Shown here piece by piece: positions 6,991 to 14,749 of a stretch of 27,396 nucleotides of DNA. This DNA comes from UBA7328 sp002471345 (lineage in GTDB: Bacteria > Bacteroidota > Bacteroidia > Chitinophagales > Saprospiraceae). The stretch is taken from contig CAXGOB010000065.1 of NCBI GenBank assembly GCA_964011275.1, forward strand, positions 1 to 27,396. The letters run 5' to 3'. Numbering within the stretch: the stretch's first letter is position 1; each line of letters starts with the position of its first letter. Made by a program: the position numbers and the translations under genes. A model generated the notes under the pieces. It had not been told where the DNA came from, ran no database searches, and saw only the letters and a list, made by a program, of their open reading frames with translations.

Positions 6991-7009
6991 TGATGTAATA
7001 TTTACATCA
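6991..7009. promoter_or_regulatory. Palindrome between rseP and rsmE (operator candidate)
   Basis: Perfect inverted repeat TGATGTAA - TAT - TTACATCA in the divergent rseP/rsmE intergenic region, 35 bp from the rseP start and over 120 bp from rsmE. The 3-nt spacer and 8-bp arms fit a dimeric DNA-binding protein better than an RNA hairpin. The cognate regulator is unknown. Confidence 0.5.
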
Positions 7010-7142
7010 GAATGGTGCCCAAAAGTATACAAATACAGAACAATTTGCAGCCGATTTTTTTACTACAGTTTTTAGGTGTTTATTTTTGTTGTTTCTGAGT
7101 TGCATGTACAATTCATATTGCCTTTTTTAAATGTCACTGGAT

Positions 7143-7844
7143 ATGATCGTGTTTTATTCTGAAAACATCAATGCTGGATCTGGGGAATTAAGTTCCGAAG
7201 ATTCTAAACATTGTTATAAAGTCCTTAGAAAGAAAGTTGGTGATAATATCATTGTATTGGATGGAAAAGGAGGGAAACACCATTGTGAGATTGACGCTAT
7301 AGAAAAAAATTATGTTTCATTTACAGTTGTAAAAACTGATCTATATCCACCTGAAGACCATTTGCCTACCGTAGGGATTTCCCTACTTAAAAATTCTAAT
7401 CGATTGGAATGGTTTCTTGAAAAAGCTACTGAAATTGGCATACGATCAGTCCAACCTTTAGAATGTAAGAGAACACTTAAAGGAAAATTTAGAAAGGACA
7501 GAGCAGAATCCATAGTTATAAGTGCTATGAAACAATGTATGAGAACCTTTTTGCCAGAGGTCAGAGAACTAAATTCCTTTGAGGAAATCCTTAGGGAAAA
7601 TGCTAATAGGCGAAAATATATTTGTCATTATTCAGAAGAAAATGATCACCTTCTGGATGTTTTAGAAATGGGTCAACCAGCATATATTTTGATAGGACCT
7701 GAGGGAGATTTTTCTGAAGATGAACTGAATTTGGCAATTGGAAATGGTTGGAAAATGGTAAATATCAGTAATAGTAGACTTCGAACAGAAACGGCAGGAA
7801 TTACAGCATGTCAGATAGTAGCCTTGAGAAATAGAGGAAATTGA
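7143..7844 (+). CDS. rsmE: 16S rRNA (uracil-1498-N3)-methyltransferase RsmE
   Basis: About 233 residues. An N-terminal PUA-like domain is followed by the SPOUT domain, with the SAM-binding knot motifs LIGPEGDFS and NSRLRTETAG near the C-terminus. It methylates U1498 (E. coli numbering) of 16S rRNA using SAM. The chosen start (MIVFYSEN) matches the usual family start; an in-frame ATG four codons upstream (7131, MSLDMIVF) is an alternative. It is divergent from rseP and 34 bp upstream of the DUF4159 gene. Confidence 0.93.
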   Translation: MIVFYSENINAGSGELSSEDSKHCYKVLRKKVGDNIIVLDGKGGKHHCEIDAIEKNYVSFTVVKTDLYPPEDHLPTVGISLLKNSNRLEWFLEKATEIGIRSVQPLECKRTLKGKFRKDRAESIVISAMKQCMRTFLPEVRELNSFEEILRENANRRKYICHYSEENDHLLDVLEMGQPAYILIGPEGDFSEDELNLAIGNGWKMVNISNSRLRTETAGITACQIVALRNRGN

Positions 7845-7878
7845 TGAAATATAACTGAGTAATAAGCATTATATATTT

Positions 7879-8550
7879 ATGAACAAAGTGATCAGAATTG
7901 GTTTTATTGGAATTTTGGTAGTATTCCTTTTAGGATCTTGGGTTGTACCCCAAGATGGCGCTATAAAATTGGGATTGCTCAAATATAGTGGAGGTGGAGA
8001 TTGGTATTCTAATCCTACATCATTGATAAATCTTTCTCTATTTAGTAATAGCGAACTAAACACAAACCTTGACCCTAATTATGCCACTGTGGAAGTGGGA
8101 AGTCCAGAACTGTTTAACTATCCATGGGTGCATATGACAGGTCATGGCAATGTCGTTTTTTCTGATGCTGATGCAGATAATCTTAGAAGTTATCTTATCG
8201 GTGGAGGATTTCTACATATAGACGATAATTACGGGATGGACATCTTCGTAAGACCCGCAATGAAAAAAGTTTTTCCAGAATTATCATTTGTTGAATTGCC
8301 ATTTGATCATGAGATCTATCACCAGAAATATGATTTTGACAATGGTGTTCCTAAAATTCATGAGCATGATGATAAACCGGCTCAAGGATTCGGTATTTTT
8401 TGGGAAGATAGATTAGTATGTTTTTATACTTATGAAAGTGATATAGGAGATGGATGGGAAGATGAAGAGGTTCATAATGACTCTCCTGTCAAAAGATTAA
8501 CAGCATTAAGAATGGGTGCTAATATTTTGCAGTACGCTTTTTCAGATTAA
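7879..8550 (+). CDS. DUF4159 domain protein, membrane-anchored or exported
   Basis: A 223-residue protein. A hydrophobic N-terminal segment (about 5-23) acts as a signal or anchor. The rest is a DUF4159-type domain: IKLGLLKYSGGGDWYSNP, then YPWVHMTGHGNVVFSD, and GGGFLHIDDNYG, which has the shape of a glutamine-amidotransferase-like fold. No enzymatic activity is established for the family as far as I know. It follows rsmE after 34 bp on the same strand and is probably co-transcribed. Confidence 0.85.
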   Translation: MNKVIRIGFIGILVVFLLGSWVVPQDGAIKLGLLKYSGGGDWYSNPTSLINLSLFSNSELNTNLDPNYATVEVGSPELFNYPWVHMTGHGNVVFSDADADNLRSYLIGGGFLHIDDNYGMDIFVRPAMKKVFPELSFVELPFDHEIYHQKYDFDNGVPKIHEHDDKPAQGFGIFWEDRLVCFYTYESDIGDGWEDEEVHNDSPVKRLTALRMGANILQYAFSD

Positions 8551-8552
8551 GA

Positions 8553-8780
8553 CTAATCTACAAGTAGATTCTTCCCTCTCCTTAGGTATTTTTTAATATT
8601 TAGCCAAAAAGCAACAAAGAAGTAAAATATAAGAGGCGACCCAAGTGTCATGAAGCTCACGTAAATAAAATACAATCTCACCCGTGAGGATCGAAGACCC
8701 ATTTTGCTACCGATGTAGCTACATACCCCGAAACCAAATTTTTCGATGATATACTTTATCTGTGTTGCTATTGCATACAT
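8553..8780 (-). CDS. PspC-domain small membrane protein
   Basis: A 75-residue protein. The stretch from FGFGVCSYIGSKMGLRSSRV to the hydrophobic helix FIYVSFMTLGSPLIFYFFVAF matches the short PspC-family proteins common in Bacteroidota (FGVCSYLG...RLFFIYASF...GSP pattern). PspC belongs to the envelope-stress (phage-shock) response in Enterobacteria; the role of the Bacteroidota mini-version is not established. It converges with the DUF4159 gene with a 2-bp gap, leaving no room for a separate terminator. Confidence 0.8.
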   Translation of the reverse strand: MYAIATQIKYIIEKFGFGVCSYIGSKMGLRSSRVRLYFIYVSFMTLGSPLIFYFFVAFWLNIKKYLRRGKNLLVD

Positions 8781-8883
8781 AAGAAACCGAAAGGTACAAA
8801 AAAGTCTATTTTCTATTTGTCACTCTCATTATTAAATAACGAATTTTGATAAAATACAGTGTTGTAAATAATATCTAAAGCCG

Positions 8884-9030
8884 TCAAGTGTATAATAGAA
8901 AAGAGGTAACAAGCCCAGCCATCCCGATGAGAGTAATCAGTAATAATGGAATGAACTCTGATTGTTTGTTAAGCGTTCTCTTTCTTTGAATGTCAATCTC
9001 AGGTTTGCTATGAGTATAGGTTCTATTCAT
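8884..9030 (-). CDS. Small single-pass membrane protein (48 aa)
   Basis: A short ORF of 48 codons plus TGA: starts MNRTYTHSKPEIDIQRKRTL, a charged N-terminal half, then one hydrophobic helix at about 27-47 (IPLLLITLIGMAGLVTSFLL). Composition and reading-frame layout look coding. It lies 103 bp upstream of the PspC-like gene on the same strand and could share its transcript. No family is recognised. Confidence 0.5.
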   Translation of the reverse strand: MNRTYTHSKPEIDIQRKRTLNKQSEFIPLLLITLIGMAGLVTSFLLYT

Positions 9031-9287
9031 AGGCGTTTACATTCTTTGGAAAGCTCAAAAGTATTGAAATTAATTGTAAATCAATGAATTAAATATTAAA
9101 TTTTATTTTAATATATATAAAACACTGTGGCTTATATTGAACAGCTATATTTTGTGTTATTTGGTTATGATGGTAGAGTAATACCATTCTACTTGAGGTT
9201 GAATGAATCATAAAGAAATACTTTCTCCTCAATAGACTAATAAATCCATATTCATATTACTACTTTTGAAGAAATATAAAAAGAGCC
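9031..9287. other. AT-rich intergenic region upstream of the DUF3467 gene
   Basis: No gene is seen. The AT-rich divergent region between the 48-aa membrane protein and the DUF3467 gene contains one perfect inverted repeat, ATGGTA-GAGTAA-TACCAT at 9170-9187, about 100 bp upstream of the DUF3467 start. Confidence 0.4.
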
Positions 9288-9596
9288 ATGGCTGAAGAAA
9301 AAAATCAGAAGCAAATCAATATAGAGATGCCAGAAGAGATAGCAGAAGGAATCTATTCTAATCTTGCCATTATATCACATTCTCAAAGTGAATTTGTATT
9401 AGATTTCGTGAGGATATTGCCCAATGTCCCGAAAGCAAAAGTGAAATCTAGAATTGTGATCACACCTCATCATGCTAAAAGGTTTTTAAAAGCATTAGAA
9501 GATAATGTGAAGAAATATGAAGCCCAGCACGGAGGAATAAAGCAATCTAGTGAACCTCCATTTCCTATGAATTTCACTCCTACGGCTCAAGCTTGA
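9288..9596 (+). CDS. DUF3467 domain protein
   Basis: A 102-residue protein. The core INIEMPEEIAEGIYSNLAII followed by SEFVLDFVRILP and SRIVITPHHAKRFLKALEDN is the DUF3467 pattern. The protein is small and soluble. The family is widespread in Bacteroidota; its function is unknown. It is followed by htpG on the same strand after about 96 bp that contain a palindrome, so htpG may have its own promoter. Confidence 0.88.
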   Translation: MAEEKNQKQINIEMPEEIAEGIYSNLAIISHSQSEFVLDFVRILPNVPKAKVKSRIVITPHHAKRFLKALEDNVKKYEAQHGGIKQSSEPPFPMNFTPTAQA

Positions 9597-9637
9597 CAGG
9601 CCTCTAGCCTATAGAACCGACAAAATGTCACTCTTTT

Positions 9638-9652
9638 CCATGTGGCACATGG
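9638..9652. promoter_or_regulatory. Palindrome upstream of htpG (operator candidate)
   Basis: A perfect CCATGTG-G-CACATGG palindrome centred about 48 bp upstream of the htpG start. A one-base spacer cannot form a good RNA hairpin, so a protein-binding site is more likely. It is not a CIRCE element. Confidence 0.4.
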
Positions 9653-9692
9653 TTTGAAACTTAGCATTTGTACTAAAATTCATAGAAAGCAT

Positions 9693-11552
9693 ATGCAAAA
9701 AGGTCAGATATCCGTACAAACGGAAAATATATTTCCAATAATTAAGAAGTTTCTATACTCAGATCATGAGATATTCCTAAGAGAGTTGGTCTCTAATGCT
9801 GTCGATGCCAGTAGTAAATTAAAGACACTTGCCGCTAGGGGAGAAGTAAAAGGCGAAATTGGTGATTTACTCATCAATGTGGATATTGAAGATGACAAAT
9901 TAATCATTAGAGATAGAGGTATTGGGATGTCAGAAGATGAGGTAATGAAATACCTCAATCAAGTTGCTTTTTCATCCGCACAAGAGTTTCTTGATAAGTA
10001 TAAAGATGAATCATCAATCATTGGTCATTTTGGATTAGGTTTTTATTCAGCCTTTATGGTGTCCGACAAGGTGGAGGTCAATACAAGGTCATACAGAGAA
10101 GAAGATAAGGCGGTAAGATGGACATGTACTGGTACCACTGAGTATACCCTAGAGGATATAGAAAAAGAGGAAAGGGGAACAGAAATAATCTTACATATCA
10201 ATGAGGAGAGTAAAGAGTTTTTAGAAAAGGCAAGAATAGAGAGCCTTCTTCAGAAATATTGTAAATTTTTACCTGTTACTGTACAGTTTGGCACAAGGGA
10301 AGAATCAGAGTGGGAAGGTGAAGGAGATGATAGAAAAGAAATTAAAACTGAAGTTGATAACATTATCAATAATGTTGCTCCACTTTGGAAAAGAACACCT
10401 TCAGAAATAAGTGATGAAGACTATCAGTTATTCTATTCTACGCTGTATCCTACGTCAATGCCTCCATTGTTTTGGATACATCTGAATATTGATTTCCCTT
10501 TTGATTTGACAGGTATTCTCTACTTCCCTAGAGTAAGTAATTCTATCGAAGTACAAAAGAATAAAATTCAGCTATACAGCAATCAAGTATATGTTACTGA
10601 TGATGTAAGTGAAATTGTGCCAGAATTTTTAACACTACTTCATGGTGTTATAGATAGCCCTGATATTCCTTTGAATGTGTCTAGAAGTTATCTTCAAAGT
10701 GATGGAAATGTAAAGAAGATCACTTCTTATATCACTAAGAAAGTAGCAGAAAAGCTCAATGATCTTTATAAAGAAGATAGAAAGGCATATGAAGAGAAAT
10801 GGCCGGAGATTAGTGTGTTTGTAAAATATGGAATGCTCTCCGAAGAAAAATTCCATGATAAAGCAGAGAAGATTTGCCTATTGAAAAATATAGACGGAGA
10901 ACACTTCACTTTTGAAGAGTACAAAGAGAAAATCACCGTTAATCAGAAGGATAAACACGATAAACTCATTCACATATACACGAATAGCCCAAAAGACCAT
11001 CATAGTTACATTGAGTCTGCTAAGAATAAAGGGTATGATGTATTGGAAATGGACAATATTATTGACAACCATTTTATGCAACATCTAGAGCAAAAACTCA
11101 CTGATGTTACTTTTGTGAGAATAGATAGTGATGTCACTGACAACCTAGTACAAACTGATGAAGAGGTAGAATCGGTAATGTCAGAAAAGGAACAAAAAAA
11201 GGTAGAGGACCTCTTTAAAGCTGCATTAGTTGATGATTCTAGTAAACTAGAACTCAAGGCTATGTCTCCTGATGAAAATCCAATATTGATAACAAAACCA
11301 GAATTCATGAGAAGAATGCAAGAGATGCAATCTTTTCAGACCATGGGTAAGAATGAAATGCCAGAATTCTACAATATCATAGTTAACACCAATCACCCTC
11401 TTGTAGCTCAAAAGCTATTAAAAATGAAGGGGACAGAGCGGAAAGAATCTTTCTGTAAGTATTTAGTTGATTTAGGAAAATTGAATCAGAACATGCTTAA
11501 AGGAGAAAACCTTTCAGCTTTTATTAAAAGAAGTTTGGAATTTGTTTCCTAA
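9693..11552 (+). CDS. htpG: Molecular chaperone HtpG (Hsp90)
   Basis: 619 residues from the ATG at 9693 (MQKGQISVQTENIFPIIKK). An in-frame start at 9642 would add 17 residues not typical of the family and would overlap the upstream palindrome, so it was not chosen. The GHKL ATPase domain shows the conserved ELVSNAVDAS, DRGIGM and GHFGLGFYSAFMV elements. The middle and C-terminal dimerisation domains follow in normal order and length. HtpG is a cytosolic ATP-dependent chaperone of stress-damaged proteins. It converges with apaG. Confidence 0.97.
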   Translation: MQKGQISVQTENIFPIIKKFLYSDHEIFLRELVSNAVDASSKLKTLAARGEVKGEIGDLLINVDIEDDKLIIRDRGIGMSEDEVMKYLNQVAFSSAQEFLDKYKDESSIIGHFGLGFYSAFMVSDKVEVNTRSYREEDKAVRWTCTGTTEYTLEDIEKEERGTEIILHINEESKEFLEKARIESLLQKYCKFLPVTVQFGTREESEWEGEGDDRKEIKTEVDNIINNVAPLWKRTPSEISDEDYQLFYSTLYPTSMPPLFWIHLNIDFPFDLTGILYFPRVSNSIEVQKNKIQLYSNQVYVTDDVSEIVPEFLTLLHGVIDSPDIPLNVSRSYLQSDGNVKKITSYITKKVAEKLNDLYKEDRKAYEEKWPEISVFVKYGMLSEEKFHDKAEKICLLKNIDGEHFTFEEYKEKITVNQKDKHDKLIHIYTNSPKDHHSYIESAKNKGYDVLEMDNIIDNHFMQHLEQKLTDVTFVRIDSDVTDNLVQTDEEVESVMSEKEQKKVEDLFKAALVDDSSKLELKAMSPDENPILITKPEFMRRMQEMQSFQTMGKNEMPEFYNIIVNTNHPLVAQKLLKMKGTERKESFCKYLVDLGKLNQNMLKGENLSAFIKRSLEFVS

Positions 11553-11572
11553 AAAATAATTGATGAAATAAG

Positions 11573-11609
11573 ACTTGGCCTTTCATTAGAATTGGCCATG
11601 TTTTATTTT
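11573..11609 (+). terminator. Weak terminator candidate after htpG
   Basis: TGGCC / GGCCA stem (11576-11580 with 11594-11598) with a 13-nt loop followed by TTTTATTTTC. The stem is short and the loop long, so this is only a candidate. Confidence 0.35.
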
Positions 11610-11610
11610 C

Positions 11611-11997
11611 TCAATTTTTCAAAGGTGGGTAAACCATTGGAATAAGGGGAATCTCAACAAAGAAGAATGAATCATCTATCATTCTTTTCATCTTATACTT
11701 TCCTGTCATTTGTCCTACTGGAGCTGATACTGGACACCAAGAAGAATATTGGTGAAAGCCTCCACCTTCAATTTTAGGTTGTTTCCCAATGACACCTTCT
11801 CCTTTCACTTCTCTAATCATCAGATTTGCATCTTTAATTAGCCATTCTCGACTTAGCAGTTGGACGGAGAGGTCTCCTTTGTTTTCTATTTTAATCCAAT
11901 AGGAATAGACATATTTTCCTTTTCCAGGAAATGATTGCTCAGGCTCGTACTTAGAGATAGCGCTGATTTTGATATTATTTGTAGATAGTGTATTCAC
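11611..11997 (-). CDS. apaG: ApaG domain protein (Co2+/Mg2+ efflux-associated)
   Basis: 128 residues, the normal ApaG length. A fibronectin-III-like fold is shown by KYVYSYWIKIENKGDLSVQL, then LLSREWLI, VKGEGVIGKQPKIEGGGFHQ, and YKMKRM...FFVEIPLI. ApaG is linked to cobalt resistance and magnesium efflux in Salmonella; its biochemical role remains unclear. It is a single gene convergent with htpG, 70 bp from yicC on the same strand. Confidence 0.92.
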   Translation of the reverse strand: MNTLSTNNIKISAISKYEPEQSFPGKGKYVYSYWIKIENKGDLSVQLLSREWLIKDANLMIREVKGEGVIGKQPKIEGGGFHQYSSWCPVSAPVGQMTGKYKMKRMIDDSFFFVEIPLIPMVYPPLKN

Positions 11998-12067
11998 TTT
12001 TTAATCATTCCTTAATGTCTATAATCATAATGAAATTTGAGAATCAAAAGTTCTCCATTTATTGATA

Positions 12068-12943
12068 TTATAACAGATTTGCTAACTGTTCTCTTATTTG
12101 ATCTAATTCATTTTTCATTTCTACTACAATCTTCTGTATTTCAGAGTATTGAGCTTTAGACCCTATCGTATTAATTTCTCGCCCTATTTCTTGAGCCAGA
12201 AATCCCAATTTCTTCCCTTTGGATATACCTGGAGCATTAATTTCTTCATCAAAATATTTACAATGCTGAGACAGCCTAACTTTCTCCTCATGTATATCCA
12301 GCTTCTCGATATAGTATATTATTTCTTGTTCAAAACGATTATGATCCACAGTCTGTTCGCTCATATGTTCTCTAAGCCCTTTTAGCATTTTTTCTCTTTG
12401 TTGCTGGATTCTGGCTTCTTCATAAGGAGTGATATCCTTGAGAAGTTTTTCTATTTGTTTTATACTTGATAATAAGTCATTATACAATACTGTCCCTTCA
12501 TCTTTTCTGAATCTGTTGAGGTCTTCTACAGCTTTGTCGCAAAGGTTTAGAATAAATTTCCACTCTGAATCTGACAGTGCATATTCTGAGCTTTTTATGA
12601 TATTTGGAATACGGAGGATGCTTTGTACAAAATCACTATTCTCAATTTTGAGTTCATTACTCAGTTCAGAAAGATCTTTGTAGTATTTCTTAAAAAGAGG
12701 AACATTTAATGAATTTTCAATATCATTTTCATCAGCCATTACGGAAAGTGACATTTCGGTTTTTCCTCTTACTATCTTATCAAGAATATATTGGCGGAGT
12801 TTTATTTCATATTCTCTGAATCCTACAGGTACTCTCATCCTCACATCGCTATTCTTGGCATTGAGAGTTTTAATCTCTACAGTATATGTTTTATCATCAT
12901 ACTGAGCCGTAGCTTTTCCATAACCAGTCATTGAGTATGTCAT
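12068..12943 (-). CDS. YicC/YloC-family endoribonuclease
   Basis: 291 residues, matching the family. The N-terminus MTYSMTGYGKA and the C-terminal block LGFLAQEIGREINTIGSKAQ, with the conserved Glu residues, are diagnostic. A long coiled-coil-like helical middle carries many Glu and Lys. YicC-type proteins cleave RNA (in E. coli linked to the RyhB sRNA). The start is supported by conservation of MTGYG. It is divergent from the HU gene. Confidence 0.93.
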   Translation of the reverse strand: MTYSMTGYGKATAQYDDKTYTVEIKTLNAKNSDVRMRVPVGFREYEIKLRQYILDKIVRGKTEMSLSVMADENDIENSLNVPLFKKYYKDLSELSNELKIENSDFVQSILRIPNIIKSSEYALSDSEWKFILNLCDKAVEDLNRFRKDEGTVLYNDLLSSIKQIEKLLKDITPYEEARIQQQREKMLKGLREHMSEQTVDHNRFEQEIIYYIEKLDIHEEKVRLSQHCKYFDEEINAPGISKGKKLGFLAQEIGREINTIGSKAQYSEIQKIVVEMKNELDQIREQLANLL

Positions 12944-13208
12944 AAGTGCAAATTATCTTTATTTATGGCCTTTTTTACTTGTTTTCAAGGCATTATCACA
13001 TGTACTTCGTATATTTCATGGTAGCCTCTTAAATGGCCACTTTGAGATCGCAGTAAAATTTGGGGCAAATATACTTAGTATTATATTAGAATATTTTATA
13101 ATATATAAATACCTCAAAAAAAGGAGCTCTTTATGAGCATTAGAATTAAAATTTTACGAAATTCGCACTCCTTGTGAAAAGTTATTGGAGCTAGATAAAA
13201 TCTGACAG

Positions 13209-13514
13209 ATGAGAAAAGCAGAACTCGTTAACATTATTTCTGATAAAACTGGAGTGCCTAAAGTAGATGTACTTGTAACTTTAGAAACATTCTTTAACGA
13301 GGTGAAGGATTCTTTAGCTGATGGTGAGAATGTATACATCAGAGGATTTGGTTCATTTGTAATCAAGAAAAGAGCAAAAAAAATAGGTAGAAATATAAAG
13401 AAGAATAAGGCGATAGAAATACCTGAGCATTTTATTCCTTCTTTTAAGCCTGCAAAAATATTTGTAGAGCAGGTAAAAGAAAACGTTACATCTCTACCTG
13501 ATGATAACGGATAA
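13209..13514 (+). CDS. HU/IHF-family DNA-binding protein
   Basis: 101 residues. The HU core is clear: KAELVNIISDKTGVPK, then VYIRGFGSFVIKKRA, and IEIPEHFIPSFKPAK. The beta-arm tip reads RNI at 61-63 where HU and IHF normally have RNP, so the intercalating proline is replaced by Ile63. A short acidic C-terminal tail follows. It probably compacts or bends DNA, perhaps with weaker kinking. It is the first gene of a run with the TPR gene (9-bp gap) and the COX24 mini-gene. Confidence 0.92.
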   Translation: MRKAELVNIISDKTGVPKVDVLVTLETFFNEVKDSLADGENVYIRGFGSFVIKKRAKKIGRNIKKNKAIEIPEHFIPSFKPAKIFVEQVKENVTSLPDDNG

Positions 13515-13523
13515 ATTTTACCT

Positions 13524-14312
13524 ATGAACAGCACTCAAAAATCCACAATTGGATTTTTCTTAATCTTATTTGCTGTCCTTTATTTTGGGTTTGATACTAA
13601 ACCCTCAGATCATGGACTCATAGAAAAGTCTAGAGCCCTAAAAATGAGCACAACTGATGTCTCAATTTTGAAAAGAGAAGCACGAAATACCCTTTCAAAT
13701 GCCCAAAAAGGAAAAGTAGAAATCCTTAATGCACAATTGAATAGTGCACCTGATACTTTGGAAAAAGTAAGGTTCCTGAAAGAACTTTCAGGTGCTTGGT
13801 ATGAATTTGGGTTCCCATCCATTGCAGGAAGTTATGCGGAGGATATCGCCACTATTGAAAACAGTGATGAGGCTTGGGGAATAACCGCGACTACTTACGC
13901 TTTAGGAATCCGAAATTCTAAATCTGAGAAAGAGGGTAAGTTTTGTAAAGAAAAAGCTTTATCGGCTTTTGATATAGCTATTTCTCTAAATTCTAAGGAA
14001 CTCAGACATCAGGTTAATAAGGCTGTAACTTTGGCTGATCACCCAGATGAGGATAACCCTATGAAGGGCATTCTTCAACTTTTGGATCTAAACAAACAGA
14101 ATCCAGATAATGTGAGCGTGATCAATCAATTAGCAAAACTAGGTATGAAGACGAATCAATTAGACAAAGCTTTAGAACGACTTCAAAGAGCATTATCTAT
14201 TGAGTCTGAAAATATCATGTCTAATTGCCTCATGGCAGACCTTTTAATGAGAAGAAACGAATCCGCTGCTGCGGAAGAATATATTAACAAGTGTAAGAGC
14301 TTGAAAGAATAA
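13524..14312 (+). CDS. TPR-repeat protein with N-terminal membrane anchor
   Basis: 262 residues. An N-terminal hydrophobic segment (about 7-23, STIGFFLILFAVLYFGF) acts as anchor or signal. The rest is helical, with tetratricopeptide-like repeats in the C-terminal half (for example the NQLDKALERLQRALSIESEN unit). The gene sits between HU and the COX24 mini-gene, an arrangement I recall as common in Cytophagales. A protein-interaction role is inferred from the repeats; the partner is unknown. Confidence 0.8.
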   Translation: MNSTQKSTIGFFLILFAVLYFGFDTKPSDHGLIEKSRALKMSTTDVSILKREARNTLSNAQKGKVEILNAQLNSAPDTLEKVRFLKELSGAWYEFGFPSIAGSYAEDIATIENSDEAWGITATTYALGIRNSKSEKEGKFCKEKALSAFDIAISLNSKELRHQVNKAVTLADHPDEDNPMKGILQLLDLNKQNPDNVSVINQLAKLGMKTNQLDKALERLQRALSIESENIMSNCLMADLLMRRNESAAAEEYINKCKSLKE

Positions 14313-14337
14313 ATAATTTTTAAAAAATAGTATAAAT

Positions 14338-14427
14338 ATGCCTTGCGGTAAAAAAAGAAAAAGACATAAGATAGCAACTCATAAAAGAAAGAAAAGGCTA
14401 CGTAAAAATAGACACAAGAAGAAATAA
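14338..14427 (+). CDS. AURKAIP1/COX24-domain mini ribosomal protein (29 aa)
   Basis: A 29-residue, extremely basic protein: MPCGKKRKRHKIATHKRKKR followed by LRKNRHKKK. This matches the short Bacteroidota proteins carrying the AURKAIP1/COX24 domain, related to mitochondrial mS38 and to actinobacterial bS22 of the small ribosomal subunit. It lies 25 bp after the TPR gene and upstream of the RNase G leader. Too short for most gene finders, but the sequence is highly characteristic. Confidence 0.9.
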   Translation: MPCGKKRKRHKIATHKRKKRLRKNRHKKK

Positions 14428-14749
14428 TAATCTTTTCTTGATTCATCATGTGGTGATGTACTTAAAAAACACATTCCTAATCAATAAGATGATATTATTA
14501 TAGCACTAGAGATTGTTTCGCCTTATCAAATAACCATCTCAATAATTTGAGAGACCACGTCTATTTTTAAGAAACTATCTCTAGTCATAGATAACCCTGT
14601 TATTATTGATTAGTAAGTGAAATAGTAAGTATAGAGATTTACGCATTTTCACCACGCGCTTTTATATAGGATTATGAGGTAATTACTACATCAATAATCC
14701 ACGACTTGGGATTTCTTTACAGTTTATCGCAAGGGACAAACACTCCAAA
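14428..14749 (+). promoter_or_regulatory. Long structured leader/intergenic region upstream of RNase G
   Basis: No gene is seen in 322 bp. It contains a perfect hairpin TCTCAA-TAAT-TTGAGA at 14537-14552 and an 11-bp long-range inverted repeat, CTAATCAATAA (14477-14487) with TTATTGATTAG (14603-14613), which would enclose the hairpin. A structured leader ahead of an RNase E/G gene recalls the autoregulatory rne leader of E. coli; that parallel is inference. Confidence 0.4.
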
